Source of the DNA: Bettongia penicillata ogilbyi
Lineage: Eukaryota > Chordata > Mammalia > Diprotodontia > Potoroidae
DNA length: 64,000 bases
Assembly: GCA_023548195.1 (NCBI GenBank)
Contig: JAJHZJ010000009.1
Coordinates: 4,612,001 to 4,676,000 of the forward strand
Reading direction: 5' to 3'
Below are positions 12,438-24,114 of this stretch, piece by piece; within the stretch, counting starts at the first letter, position 1, and each line of letters starts with the position of its first letter. The position numbers were made by a program, and so were the translations under genes. Below the pieces are notes generated by a model, which worked only from the letters and a program-made list of their open reading frames with translations, was not told the origin of the DNA and did no database searches.

Positions 12438-13597
12438 GTTTCTCTTGATTCTTATAATTGAAAGTCAACTTTTGCATTCAGCTCTGATCTTTTCAACAAG
12501 AATGCTTGGAAGTTTTCTGTTTCATTGAAATTCCATTTTTTCTCCTGAAGTATTATTCTCACTTTTGCTGGGTAGGTGATTCTTGGTTTTAATCCTACCT
12601 CCTTTGACTTCTTGAATATCATATTCCAAACCCTCCAGTCCCTTAGTGTAGAAGCTGCTAAATCCTGTGATATCTTGATTGCATTTCCACAATATTAGAA
12701 TTGTTTCTTTTGGCCTGTTTGTAATATTATCTCTTCAATATGGGATCTCTGGAACTTGGCTACAATATTGCTCAGTTTTTCTATTGGGATCTCTTTCAGG
12801 AGGTGATTGGTGAATTCTTTCCATTCTATTTTACCGTTTGGTTCTAGAATATCAGGGCAGTTTTCCTTGATATGTATGTATATATAAACACATATGTATA
12901 AACACATACACATTATATATATATACATACACACATATGTATGTATATGTACACACATTTTTGCTCATGGCTTTCAGGTAGACGAATAATTTTTAAATTA
13001 TCTCTCCCGGACTTGTTTTTCAGATCAGTTGTTTTTCTAGTGAGATATTTCACACTGTCTTCTATTTCTTCATTGTTTTGGTTTTGTTTTATAATTTCTT
13101 GATTTTTCATAAAGTCATTAGCTTCCTCTGCTCCATTCTAATTTTCAAAGAACTATTTTCTTCAGTGAGCTTTTGGACCTCCTTTTCTATTTGACCAATT
13201 CTTCTTTTTAAGGCATTCTCCTCATTGGCTTTTTGGACCTCTTTTGAGATTTGAGTTAGTCTATTTTTTAAGGTATTATTTTCTTCAGCATTTTTTTGGG
13301 TCTCCTTTAGCAAGCTGTTGACTCATTATCCATGTTTTTTTTTTGCATCCCTCTCATTTCTCTTCCCAATTTTTCCTCTACTTCTCTTACTTGTTTTTCA
13401 AAATCCTTTTTGAGCTCTTCCATGGCCTGAGACCATTTCATATTTTTTTTTTGGAGGCTTTGGATGGAGGAGCCTTGACCTTGCTGTCTTCCTCCAGTTG
13501 CATGCTTTGTTCTTCTTCATCCAAAAGGATGGAAGAAAATACTTTTTCACCAATAAAGTAACCTTCTGTAGTCTTATTTTCCCCCATTTTGAGGCAT
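12438..13597 (-). pseudogene. Decayed L1-type ORF1 of the HAL1-like element
   Basis: The minus-strand ATG at 13595-13597 begins MPQNGGK and meets a stop at once. Successive broken frames downstream still show the family: coiled-coil segments with 'ETQKNAEENNTLKNRLTQ' at 13107-13313 and the start of the RRM, 'RDNLKIIRLPESHEQK', near 12913-13110. The next part is 'EIPIEKLSNIVAKFQ' at 12695-12958. A TA/CA microsatellite at about 12870-12955 interrupts the frame. The product would have been an RNA-binding nucleoprotein; this copy cannot make it. Confidence 0.75.
12870..12957. repeat. TA/CA microsatellite
   Basis: Alternating purine-pyrimidine runs (atgtatgtatatat..., acacatac...) lie inside the decayed ORF1 copy. 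The low-complexity tyrosine-rich open frames here are artefacts of this repeat. Confidence 0.8.
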
Positions 13598-14419
13598 TTT
13601 TCCAGTTAGTTACTTGACTTTTGAGTCCTTTATCAAGTGGAGTGTATACTACCTGAGGCTTCAGAGGTTTTGTGCAGCTATTGTCTGAGATATCTCTAAG
13701 GACCTGTAAGTTCTCAGTTCCTCCCAGGTTAAGGGAGAGGCATTTACTCCTTTTCTGGCCTGCACTGTGAGCAACCACAAGCGCTCTTTTCTGCCTGCAC
13801 CTGCGAGTAGGATTCCCTCTCCATAGCTACCACCAGCACTCCTCCTCACCCCAGGACTGCCACTCAAGATTGAGACCCAGATCAGCTTGATTTACTCACC
13901 ATCTGTAGGCCAAGAGCTCCAGAAGTGTTCTCTGTCGCAGCAATGATTGCTGCTGCCCTGGGGCTGATTCTGGACCACAGGCTGGACCTCACTCCCCTCT
14001 CACCCAGGTGGAAGAGCTTTTTCACTGACCTTTAAAGCTGTCTTTGGTGTTTTTGGGTTGAAAAATCTGGAAACCGCAGCCACTGCCCATGATTGAGTGA
14101 CATAAAGCCTTCTCCTATCCTGTCTGTGGCTGTAGGTCCACACTGGGGCTCTACTCTGCTCCAGGCCTGGTGCAACAGACCCCTCCTGTTGGCTTTCCAG
14201 GTTGTCTTGGGCTGGAAATCTGTTTCACTCTGTTATTTTGTGGCTTCTGCTGCTCTGGAATTTGTTTAGAGTTATTTTTTACATGTATTTTGAGTTTTTT
14301 GTGGGGAGAGCTCAGGCAGATCCCTGCTTTTACTCTGCCATCTTGGCTCTGCCTCCCACATTTAAATCTTTTTAAAGGACATTACTTTTAGCATTAAAAA
14401 TTTCTTTTGTAGCTAGTCC

Positions 14420-14735
14420 ATCAAGAAACATTGATAAAATGTTTAGTATCCACTAAACTTTGTGCTAAGTGATAGAAATGCAAAGAAAGCCAAAAATAGT
14501 CCCTGCCCTCAAGGAGCTTACATTGTAATGGGATGGGAAAGATGTAAATATCTAGGTACTCACAAGGCATATGCTGCATAGAAGAAAAGGACATCTGAGG
14601 GGGAAAGTACTGGCAGTTGGGTTGAGATGGACAAGAAAGGCCTCCTGCAGAAGATGGGATAGTCTCTGTCCTCAATGAGTTAAGCATCCACTGGGGCAAA
14701 TGGACCATCTATACAAATAAGTAAATGGAAAGTCA
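14420..14735 (+). repeat. L2-like 3' region
   Basis: 'ctttgtgctaagtgatagaa' and 'ccctgccctcaaggagctta' are typical of the L2 3' end, and a further partial match follows to about 14735. Confidence 0.65.
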
Positions 14736-14744
14736 TGGGTTTGT

Positions 14745-14912
14745 AGATTTTAAGTCACAAGGGACTTTGAGAATCATGTAGTTCAACCCTCTCATTTTAG
14801 AGCTAAGAGACATGTTCAAGGCCCCACAAGTAGTAACTGTTAGAGGTAGAATTTGGAACCAATCCTTCTGACTCTAAATATCGCATTCTTTCCACTCTAC
14901 CACACAGCCCAC
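14745..14912 (-). repeat. MIR-like SINE
   Basis: The antisense MIR/CORE-SINE pattern is visible on the plus strand: 'cattttagagctaagagaca', 'caaggccccacaagtagtaa' and 'ccaatccttctgactct'. Confidence 0.6.
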
Positions 14913-17600
14913 CAAAGTAAATGCACAAGACTTTCTGAGGGAGATGACATGTCTACTTAATTTATCAGAATATGTTCCTTTTTCTAGAAAACCTTAACAT
15001 TGCTCCACTCTTCCTTTATCCCCAACCTCAGATGGAAGAAGAGAAAAATTGTGAAACCTCTCCATTAGGAAAAGTGGTCTGGAAAGAGCTTCTTTCAACT
15101 AGTGGCATATGGCCATCAATTTAAAGTGCCTTTTTCATTATTGTGTTGATTTGATTGCTTGAAATTCTTTGTGGGCAGGAGCCATCTTTTAGATGTTGTT
15201 TAAGGATCCTGGCACATTGGAGCTATATTTTAAGGGTAGAATAATAAAAGAGCATCAAATGGTGTCCTAAGGCAAACACTGCACATTCAGATATTTAAAC
15301 ATATTCAAATCAATGGGAATGTTAAAGTAGTTATGGAAATATGTCCCCTTATACCTGGGGCTAGAAACAAATTAGGATGAGCCTAATAGAATTTAGGCAA
15401 AAGGCTCAGAGAAATCTATTATACTTTTCTTGCCTATCCAGACAAATCTCTATTGGTTTTACATTCATGAGAAGCTGTGCTTTCAGGGAACCTTTGTGTG
15501 TGTAGTGTCACACATATCGTCAGTGGGACTTTTGTCCTGAGGTCTCTCTCCAAGGTTTTCCCCTTCCTCCAACACCCACACAGACCCCAAATGAATTTAT
15601 CTTTAGAAACAGAATCAACTAATCAACTGATTAAGAATTTGGCAGGACAGTACCTTTGTTTCATGGTGTTTCTTCCTATTCCAGAATTACTGATAACTCT
15701 TCTGTGCAGGAAGTCTCTATATATCATCTACCCCATAGGTCTACAGAAGACCTCTGAGAATAGAAGAGAAGAACACTGCAAAAATTAGTAATTCAATCCA
15801 CCTATATGTAATATTGACGATTGAATGAGAAACTATCACTCAACCTACTTTAGCATGGAAGTGAACCAGTATCTTAAAATTTCTCAATTTCTACATCCAT
15901 TATCTTCCTTTGATTTCCTGAGACCTCATGGTTCCATGTCTTCACAGTTGTGAGGCAGTTTTTCCAAATGTCTAGCAGTCATCCTTTTTGCTTCAATTCT
16001 ATGAAATCATTAAAAAACCAAAAAAGAAAATTCAGAGAAGCTCTGATGATCCTTGGAAAAGGAAATATTGATGGTGGCCTCTGAATGTCCAACTTTCACT
16101 ATGGGTTTATTTTTTCCTTCTTATTAAAGGACTCAGTATAGGTGAATTTGAGTAGCAAACAACATTAAAAGTAACGTGGGTTAGCATCCAGAGTACAATG
16201 CAGTCAAGAAATAAGCTGATTTTTATGGTCTGTATATACTCTCTTTTGGGCCTTACCCAGTCTTTTACCAAAGGCCATGGGGAAAAAAATAAAGCAAAAC
16301 AGTTTCAGACTGAGGTTTCAATTAAGTCCTGGCATGATGAGCTCATGCACTCTTTTGTATTACTATAACAAGAATATCTCTACACTTCCTTTGAGAAGGA
16401 GCCCAAGCTGCTGAATTTGCTTTTCATGCCTCCACAAGGGACCTTCCATTTGTCATTTGTCCAAGCTCATGTTTTTTTCTTTGGGGAAGGCAAATGCTTG
16501 TATGTGATTGTGGGGAAGGCAAATGCTTGTATGTGATTGTGATTTGGATGGATGGATTTATTTTTTAAAACCCCTTTGAGATAGAAAAGGAAAGCTTAAG
16601 TTAGGGATTTCCCCCTCCCCCCTCCTTTTTCCCCATTCAGCCCAAGTTGAATAAGGATGGCTGCATTCGTTTGGTAAATAGCAGCTGAGGAATCCACTCC
16701 TGACTCCCCACAACATTCAGGCACATTTGAGGGATGACGTGAATGGACTGCTGAGAAGGCTTAAAGTAAATGTATGGGAGGCTCTGGGGCCTTTAAAAAA
16801 CTGCAATCTGGGATAACAGTAATGAGGCTTCCTGGTGAAGGTGACCTTTTAGCTGGTGATTCTGATTTCCAGACCTGGTCCTTTTACGGGGTCATGATAC
16901 GTATTTTAAAGTAGAAACATCCCTTTTCAGATTGGGATATGTGAAGCCCAATGGGTCTCATTCCAATTGATAAAATAACCCAAGATCCAAAGCGTTGGCT
17001 AGTGGGCCCCTTTAGAAATCTCAGAGGCATGCCAAATAAATGAGGCTCTTAATCTTTGCCTGTAGAAACAACCTCTCATGAGTCTGTTTTGCATTCATTA
17101 ATGAATTCCTATTTGTACGTGTGTAAATAGTTTGCTTTCTCTGTGCCTTTTGCAGGAACATCTTGGTTTTTCTAGTTTCCTTAATGTCTAAGACTATGTG
17201 TATTTAGTCTCACTTTGTACAGAAATATGTAAATGAGAATGTAATGAATTCAATCTGACAAGCATTGGAATGGTCAACTTTGTATCTAGCACTGTGGGAA
17301 ATAACAAAGTAACCACAAGCCATGTGCCTGTCCTACAAATCTAGGTAGGGAGACTGAGAACATACATATGGCAGGATGACTATACAAATGAAATAATTAT
17401 TTATGAATATTCAAGAGGTTTGGTGATTAACTCAAAAGATGGGTGGCAGAATTAATTAGTGTACAAGAAATTTAGAGAAGAAAAAAATCACATTCAGTGA
17501 AATATTTGAAGGTAAATATTTGAGGTAGATGCTGAAAATAGGATTTTCTTTAAAAATTTTTCAATTAATTATTTTATAAAATATCAACATTGAATTTCAA
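14913..17600. other. Repeat-poor intronic stretch
   Basis: Most of this stretch holds no repeat I recognise; a weak L2 tail may lie at 15130-15235 ('gtgggcaggagccatctttt'). A perfect 29-bp tandem duplication lies at 16482-16539. The part at 16560-17160 is long, complex and transposon-free, with a polypyrimidine run at 16609-16635, and may be conserved non-coding DNA. Confidence 0.4.
16482..16539. repeat. Perfect 29-bp tandem duplication
   Basis: Two identical adjacent 29-bp units, each beginning 'tggggaaggcaaatgcttg', cover 16482-16510 and 16511-16539. With no mismatches, the event should be recent. Confidence 0.9.
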
Positions 17601-17607
17601 TATAACC

Positions 17608-17895
17608 ATTGAGCAAGATGGCACATACCTCTAATTCCTGTTACCAAGGAGGCTAAGGCTGGTGGTTGATGAGCTCAGGAGTTTTAAGCTACAGTGGGGT
17701 GGAAGTGAGTGTTCACATTAAGTCTGGCATCATTATAGTGAACCCCTGGGAAGAGTCCACCAGGCCTAAGAATTAGGCACCAACTGATGCAAGGTAGAAA
17801 CAGAGCAGGCCAAAGCTCCCTGGTTGATCAGTAGAGAGATGTGGCTTATTAGTAGATGTACTTCCAACCTGGGCAAAATAAGAAGATTCAGGCTT
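17608..17895 (+). pseudogene. 7SL (signal recognition particle) RNA pseudogene
   Basis: About 288 bp align by eye from end to end with 7SL RNA. The 5' domain shows 'aaggaggctaaggctggtgg' and 'gagctcaggagtttta', and the S domain shows 'cattaagtctggcatcatta' and 'gtagaaacagagcaggcc'. The last part shows 'ttgatcagtagagagatgtg' and 'ccaacctgggcaaa'. Because the S domain is present, this is not a SINE built only from 7SL ends. Mismatches and small deletions are scattered throughout and an A-rich tail follows, so I call a retrotransposed pseudogene rather than a working SRP RNA gene. Confidence 0.88.
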
Positions 17896-17899
17896 AATA

Positions 17900-18560
17900 A
17901 GTAACCAAACAAATAAAGTAAAAATATCGTCACAATTTTCAGTCATATTTTCTAAACTTTCATCACCATTTTTAGTTATTCTCATTCCCCTTCATATTTT
18001 TATGGTCACAGTGTATGCTTCATTTTTCTGTTTCTACTTTGCTGCGAATTATTTAATAAACATCTTTTAAGATTTCTTTGCATTTTCATATGTCTGTCTT
18101 AATTATATTATACCATTTAATTTTGTATCTCATGTATTTCACTTAATGTATCCCAATTATTTTAGCCATTCCCCTATTTTGTGGACATTTAGACTACTAC
18201 CATTTTTAAAATAACCAATCATGTATATAATATTTCCATGAAAACCTTTGGTCAAATAGCTATTATTTATGTTTTTTTCCCCACTATTCATGTATAATAT
18301 TCCTGTGAAAATCTTTGGACAGATAGTTTTTTTAACTTTCTGATAATACTTTGGGGATCTGTTTTAAATGTAAGAATGAACTTATTTGATGATATTGTAT
18401 GATTGTTTCATAACTTTTACTATATACTGCCAGATTGTATACTTGTAATTTCACTAGGAATGAATGATTGTACTTTTTCCTCCACATCCTTGCTAATATT
18501 AAATTTATTTGATTTTAATGATCTTTGCTAATATGATGGTTTTGAGGTAGTACCTGAATC
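17900..18560 (-). repeat. Old L1-like 3' region
   Basis: The plus strand carries diverged antisense landmarks of the L1 3' end: 'ttttagccattcccctattt' and 'tggacatttagactacta'. It also contains an internal degenerate direct repeat of about 66 bp (18221-18286 and 18287-18335). Confidence 0.45.
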
Positions 18561-18696
18561 ACTGGCATTTTAAAAAATTTAAAATATAAAATAAAACAAG
18601 CATTTTTATAACAGTAGAATAATAAAAAGATGATTATCATGAAACTGCAAATCTATTAAATATATAACTTGCTATTCCTTTTAAATACATATAATA

Positions 18697-19006
18697 AGGA
18701 CAGTTAGGTGGTGTGGTGGATAGATCACCAGTGCAGGAGTCAGGAGGACCTGAGTTCAAATCTCACCTCAGACACTTGACACTCACTATCTGTATGACCT
18801 TGGGCAAGTCACAACCCCAACTGCCTCATCCTAGGTCGTCTCCAGTCATCCTGATGAATATCTGGTCACTGGATCCAGATGGCTCTGGAGGAGAAGTGAG
18901 GCTGGTGACCTGCACAGCCCTTCCTCACTCAAAAAAAATCAAGTGCAAGTCATGTCATTATTTCTCTGATGGCATGGTTTCTTTCGGCAATGAAGGATGA
19001 GCACAC
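18697..19006 (+). mobile_element. tRNA-derived SINE with RTE-like tail
   Basis: The head, 'ggtgtggtggatagatcacc' and 'gacctgagttcaaatctcac', carries a tRNA-like B box region. The tail, 'ccctt cctcactc' then 'gcaagtcatgtcatta' and 'tcggcaatgaaggatgag', matches the SINE tail that I remember as RTE-related in marsupials. The copy looks near full length. Confidence 0.75.
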
Positions 19007-19009
19007 TAA

Positions 19010-20175
19010 ATATATAATAAATTTATCATGTAAATTTCTTTTTTTCTTTTTCTTCCCTGTCCTCCACATTGTGGCTATCATTTTACACACACACACACGC
19101 AAGATGTTAAATCATTCTGTACATAGTTCTATTTATCAATTCTTTCTTTGGATGTAGATAGCGTCTTCCTTCATATGTCCTCCACAATTGATTCTGGTCT
19201 TTAAAGTAATCAAAATTAGTTAGTTGCTCAAAGTTGTTCTTAAAACAATATTGGTGTTGCTGTATCCACTGTTCTCTTCATTCCGCCCATGTCACTCTTC
19301 ATTATTTTGTAATCTATCCATAGTTTTTCTAAAATCAACATGTTAATCATTTTTAGAGGACAGTAGTGTTCCATCACAATCATATGCTGCAACTTGTTCA
19401 GCAATTCCCCAATTGATGGCCATCCTTGCCACCACAAAGAGAATAATTATAATTATTTTAAAATATATAAATTCTTTTCCTTTTTTTCCCTAATCATCTT
19501 GGGAAACAGACCTAGTAATGATATTGCTGGCTCAAAGAATATAAACAGTTTAATATCTCTATGGGCATAATTCCAAATTACTCTCCAAAATGGTTGGATC
19601 AGTTCACAGTGGCACCAACAATGAATTAGTGTCCCATTTTTTCCACATCCACTGCAACATTTGTTGCTTTCCCATTCAGTCACTTTAGCCAATCTGATTG
19701 GTGTAAAATGATATCTCAAAATTGTATTAATTTGCATTTCTATAATTGATAATGTTGTAGACCATTTTTTCATACGTTGTCCTCATTTCTTCATCATAAA
19801 ACCACCTGTTCATATCATCTGATCACTTATCAAATGAAGAATGGTTTCATTTTTATAGACTTGACAGTTCTTTGATGTGATACCTTTATCTGAGAAACTA
19901 TCTATAAATTTCCCACTCCACCCCCCTAGTTTTCTGCTTTCCTTTTGATCTTGGTTATATTTGTTTTATTTGTACAAAACCTTTTTTAATTTAATGTAAT
20001 TGAAATTGTCCATTTTTACACTTCACTGTTCTCTTTCTCCTGATTCATACATTGTTTACCTATCCATGAGTCTGATATTCCATGTTCTTTCAAATTTTCT
20101 TATAAAATCTCTCTTTATTTGTAACACATGTATGCATAGTCTTTAGCATTTAATTTTTACTTTTTCTTGGTTGCA
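19010..20175 (-). mobile_element. L1 fragment: 3' UTR and ORF2 C-terminus
   Basis: The minus-strand peptide at 19453-19773 has the L1 ORF2 C-terminal cysteine-rich segment ('CCSGCGKNGTLIHCWCHCEL') followed by 'AISLLGLFPK'. Sequence towards 19010 is 3' UTR-like, with 'ccccaattgatggccatcct' on the plus strand. The copy is broken by stops and is a different subfamily from the L1 at 27-38 kb. Confidence 0.85.
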
Positions 20176-21336
20176 TGTAAATCAAGATTTTTTAACACTC
20201 TTTAAAAAAAATTTTAGTTCTCAATTCTCCCCTTCCCTCTCTTATCCCCTCCCCCTTGAGAAGGTGAACAATTTCAAATGGATTATACCTGTGTAGTCAT
20301 GCAAAATATTTAAATATTGCTCATGTTGCAAAAGAAAACTCAGACCATAAATCAAAAAGTAATACAGAAAGTAAACACAAAGTATGCTTCAATCTGTATT
20401 GAGATTCCATCAGTTCTTTCCCTGGAGGTAGACAGCATTTTTCTTGATGTCCTTGGGAATTATTTTGAATTATTGTAAAGCTAAGTCATTAAACAATATT
20501 GTCATACAATATTGCTATTGCTGTATATAAAGTTCTCATGTTTCTACTCATTTCCCTTTGAGTGAATTTGTATATGTCTTTTCAGCTTTTCCTGAAACAA
20601 TACTCCTTGTCATTTTTTGACAGCTCAGTAGTATTCTGTCATAATCTTACACCAGAACTTACTCAGCCATTCCTCACTTGATGGGCATCCCCTCAATTTT
20701 CAATTCTCTGTCATCACAGAAGAACTACTATTGATATCTGCATACAAATGGGTCCTTTCCCTTTATCTCTGATGCACATTTTTATAGACTTTTTGGCATA
20801 TTCCAAACTAGGTCACAATTCTACTAACAGTGTATCAGTATCGCAATTTTTCCACATCCCCTCCAACATTTGTCATTTTCACTTTCTGTCATATAATAGG
20901 TGTGAGGTGCTACTTTAGAGTTGTTTTAATGTACATTTCTCTAATCAATTATGATTTAGATAAATTTTTCAGGTGACTATTGATAGTTTGGATTTCTTCT
21001 TCTGAAAACTGCCCGTTCATATCCTTTGACCAACTGGGGAATAACTTATTTTTATAACATTGCTTCAGTTCCATATGTATTTGAAAAATGAGGTCTTTAT
21101 CAAAGAAATTTGCTATGAATATTTCCCCCAGTTTCTTGTTTTTTGTCTAATTTTGACTCTGTTGGTTTTGTTCACGCACAAGATTTTAAATTTCATGTAA
21201 TCAAAATTCTCTATTTTATATCCTGTGATTCCTTCTGTCTTTCATTTGGTCATGAATTCTTCCCTTCTCCATAGATTTGACAGATACTTTTTCCCATGCT
21301 CCTCTAATTTACTTAAAATATTGTCCATGTCTAAAT

Positions 21337-21520
21337 CAGGTGTAGGGAACCTACCATGATCACATGTGGCCCTCCAGATTCTCAAGTGCAGCCCTTTGAA
21401 TCCAAACTTCATAGAACAAAGTCCCTTAATAAAAGAATTTGTTCTGTAAAATTTGGACTCAGTCAAAAGGCCACATTCAAGTATCTAGAAGGCCACATGT
21501 GACCACGAGACCCACCCCTG
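21337..21520. mobile_element. hAT-type non-autonomous DNA transposon with 8-bp target duplication
   Basis: The left end begins 'caggtgtagggaacct' and the right end closes 'gacccacccctg'. Internal complementary parts ('gatcacatgtggccctccag' and 'gaaggccacatgtgacca') show that the ends form long inverted repeats. The 8-bp flanks are gtctaaat (21329-21336) and atctaaat (21521-21528), differing at one base, as expected for hAT. It sits inside the minus-strand L1, so it moved after that L1. No transposase is encoded. Confidence 0.85.
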
Positions 21521-23271
21521 ATCTAAATCATTTACCCATTTTGACCTTACCTGGGTATAGCAGTGTGAAGTGTTGTTCTAAATATAGTTTGTACTAAATT
21601 GCTTTACTAAATTCCATCAATTTCTGTTAAATGGAGATTTCTCATCCTAAATGCTTGGATCTTTCACTTTATAAAAATACTATAATACTATGGCCATATA
21701 CTACTATGTTTTTTGAATCTGATCTATTTTACTGATACACTATTGATATTCTATTGCTTACCAGGTTCTTTTGATGATTAACCCTTTCTAATATAGTAAT
21801 GTGGTACTGCTAGGTGGCTTTTCTTCACATTTTTTTTTCATTGATTCCCTTGACAGTCTTGACCTTATATTCATCCAGATGAATTTTGTAGTTATTTTTA
21901 TCTCTTTATAAAACCATTCTTTGTAGTTTGGTATGGCATTGAATAAATAAATAAACTTAGATAGGATCATTGTTTTTGTTACATGGACTCAGACTACCCA
22001 TGAGCAATGGATGTTTCTCTAATTGTTCATATCTGATTGTATTTGCATGAAAAATGTTTTGCAATTGTGTTCATATAATCCTGGGATTGTCTTGGCAGGT
22101 ATACTCCCAAGTATTTATATGGTGTACAGTTATTTTTAATAGAATTTTTCTTTCTATCTCTTGCTGCTGGGTTTGTTGGTGGGACATAGAAATATTGATG
22201 ACTTATGTGGGTTTATTTTATATCCTGCAATTTTGCTGAAATTATTTTTTTCAAATAGTTTTTTTCAGTTGTTTCTCTAAGGTTCTCTAAATATATATCA
22301 TCTCATCTGAAAAGAATAATGGTGTTATTTCCTTATTGCTGCCTTTTTTTATTCCTTCAATTTATTTTTCTTGTATTGCTATAGCAAGTATTTTTGTACA
22401 ATTTCAAATAATAATTATGATACTGGACATCCTTGTTCCACTCTTGATTTTACTGGAAAGGCTTCAAGTTTATCCCCATTAACAGATATTTGATCTTACT
22501 TTTTTCCTAAATGCTATGTATAATTTTAAGAAAGACTCCATTGCTTTCTGTCTTTCTACTGATTTTAATAGGAATGGGTGTTGTATTTTGTCAAAGACTA
22601 TCTTCATCTCTTGATAAAACCATGTGATTTTTGATGTTTTTATTATTGATATAGTCAGTTATGATGAGAGTTTTCCTAATATTGAACCAATTCTGTTTTT
22701 CTGGTATAAATCCCACCTGGTCATAATATGTGATGTTTGTGATACATTGCTGTAATATCCTTGCTAGTATTTTATTTAAAATTCATTAATTATGTTTATT
22801 ATCAATATTCATTAAGAAAATTGCACTGTAGCTTTCTTTCTCTGTTTTTGCTTTCCCTGCTTTAGGTATCAAAACTATAATTGTGTCATAAAAGGAATTT
22901 GGTAAAACTTCTTTACCTTTAAAAAAAATAATTTATTTAACAAAATAATTTACTGAGGTTAATTTTTCTTTCAATGCTTGACAAAATTCACTGATAAATC
23001 TATCTGGTCCTGAGGAATTTTTTTTGTAGGGAGCTCATTAATGACTTGTTTGATGTCTCTTTCTAAGATTATTTGATTTATAAGATATTTTATTTGTAAC
23101 ATTATTTCTATGGTGATTTAAGTGTTCTCTTTCTTATTCTGTTAGTATGGGAAATTTATATTTTTGCAAATATTCATCCATTTTACTTAGATTATCAGTT
23201 TTTCTGCCATATAATTGGGCAAAATACTTCTAATTGCAACAGTTTCATCTTTGTTGGTGGTATGTTCACCT

Positions 23272-23431
23272 TATTTTTTCTGGAGAGTGTTAGGCAAGGC
23301 AGTTGGGGTTAAGTGACTTACTCAAGGTCACACAGCTAGTAAGTGTCAAGTGTCTGAGGCAGATTTGAACTCAAATCCTCCAGACTCCAGGGCTGGTACT
23401 CTATTCATTGTGCCAACCACACTGCCCTAAC
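23272..23431 (-). mobile_element. tRNA-derived marsupial SINE
   Basis: The plus strand shows the antisense order 'gttaagtgacttactcaagg', 'cacacagctagtaagtgtc', 'tttgaactcaaatcctccag' and 'tggtactctattcattgtgc'. It interrupts the surrounding minus-strand L1. Confidence 0.8.
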
Positions 23432-23504
23432 GCTTTTATTTTTGATGCTAGTAATTTGAGTTTCTTCTTTTTAAAATAAAATTAACTAGTATCAGAATAT
23501 AGAA

Positions 23505-24106
23505 TCTTACTTCAGTGAAAAGGAAGACCAAGATATACAAACAGAAGAAGATAGTAAATTCAAAGCTCCTACATCTAAAGCCTCCATGAAAAATATGAAT
23601 TATGTATTGACAATCAAGTAAGAGAAGAAGAGCAAAAATTGGAGAGAGAAATGAGAGTGATGTAAGAAAATCATGAAAAATGAGTCAACTGCTTGTTAAA
23701 AGGGGCCCAGGAAAGCTGAAAAAAATAACACCTTAAAAAGTAGACTAACTCAAATGGTAAAAGAGATCCAAAAAGCCACAGAGGAGAGGAATGTCTTAAA
23801 AAGCAGATTGGCCAGATGGAAAAGGAAGCCCAAAAGCTCACTGAAGAAAATAATTCCTTAAAGATGAGAATGGACCAGATAGAAGCTACTGACTTTATGA
23901 AAAATAAAGAAATTATAAAATAAAACCAAAGGAATGAAAAAATAGCAGACCATGTGAAATATCTCACTGAAAAAAACAACTGACTTGGAAAATAAATCCA
24001 GGAGATATAATCTAAAAATTATTGGACTACCTGAAAGCCATGATAAAAAAAGAGCCTAGAGATCATCTTTCCAGAAATTATCAAGGAAAACTGCCCTGAT
24101 TTAGGC
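23505..24106 (+). pseudogene. L1/HAL1-type ORF1 fragment, plus strand
   Basis: Plus-strand sequence matches the ORF1 coiled coil and RRM start of the copy at 28022-29125: 'aaaagagatccaaaaagcc', 'aaggaagcccaaaagctcac' and 'attggactacctgaaagcca'. It stops at the 'aactgccctgat' position of ORF1, where the ERV-L-like sequence begins. Frames are broken throughout. Confidence 0.75.
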
Positions 24107-24114
24107 AGCTTACA

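Larger units (their letters stand above)
11767..14357 (-). mobile_element. HAL1-like (ORF1-only) L1 derivative, minus strand
   Basis: The 5' end at 14357 reads, in minus sense, gggaggcagagccaagatgg, the L1 5' signature. A 5' UTR follows to about 13598, then ORF1 to about 12440. The remaining roughly 670 bp is 3' sequence that contains no ORF2 body. Imperfect 17-bp target-site duplications flank it: atttaaatacattttaa at 11750-11766 and atttaaatctttttaaa at 14360-14376. Length and plan match the two plus-strand ORF1-only elements at 27.5 and 33.4 kb. An internally deleted L1 is the alternative. Confidence 0.7.
20176..23500 (-). mobile_element. L1 fragment: 3' UTR to mid-ORF2, minus strand
   Basis: The 3' end lies near 20176. 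The plus strand has the antisense 3' UTR pattern ('aaagtatgcttcaatctgta'), then ORF2 antisense sequence up to about 23270, continuing at 23432-23500 after a SINE insertion. A hAT element (21337-21520) and a SINE (23272-23431) lie inside. Stops and indels are frequent, so it is inactive. Confidence 0.85.

Noticed and set aside
17608..17895. Functional SRP RNA gene
   Set aside because: Scattered mismatches, small deletions and an A-rich tail fit a retropseudogene.
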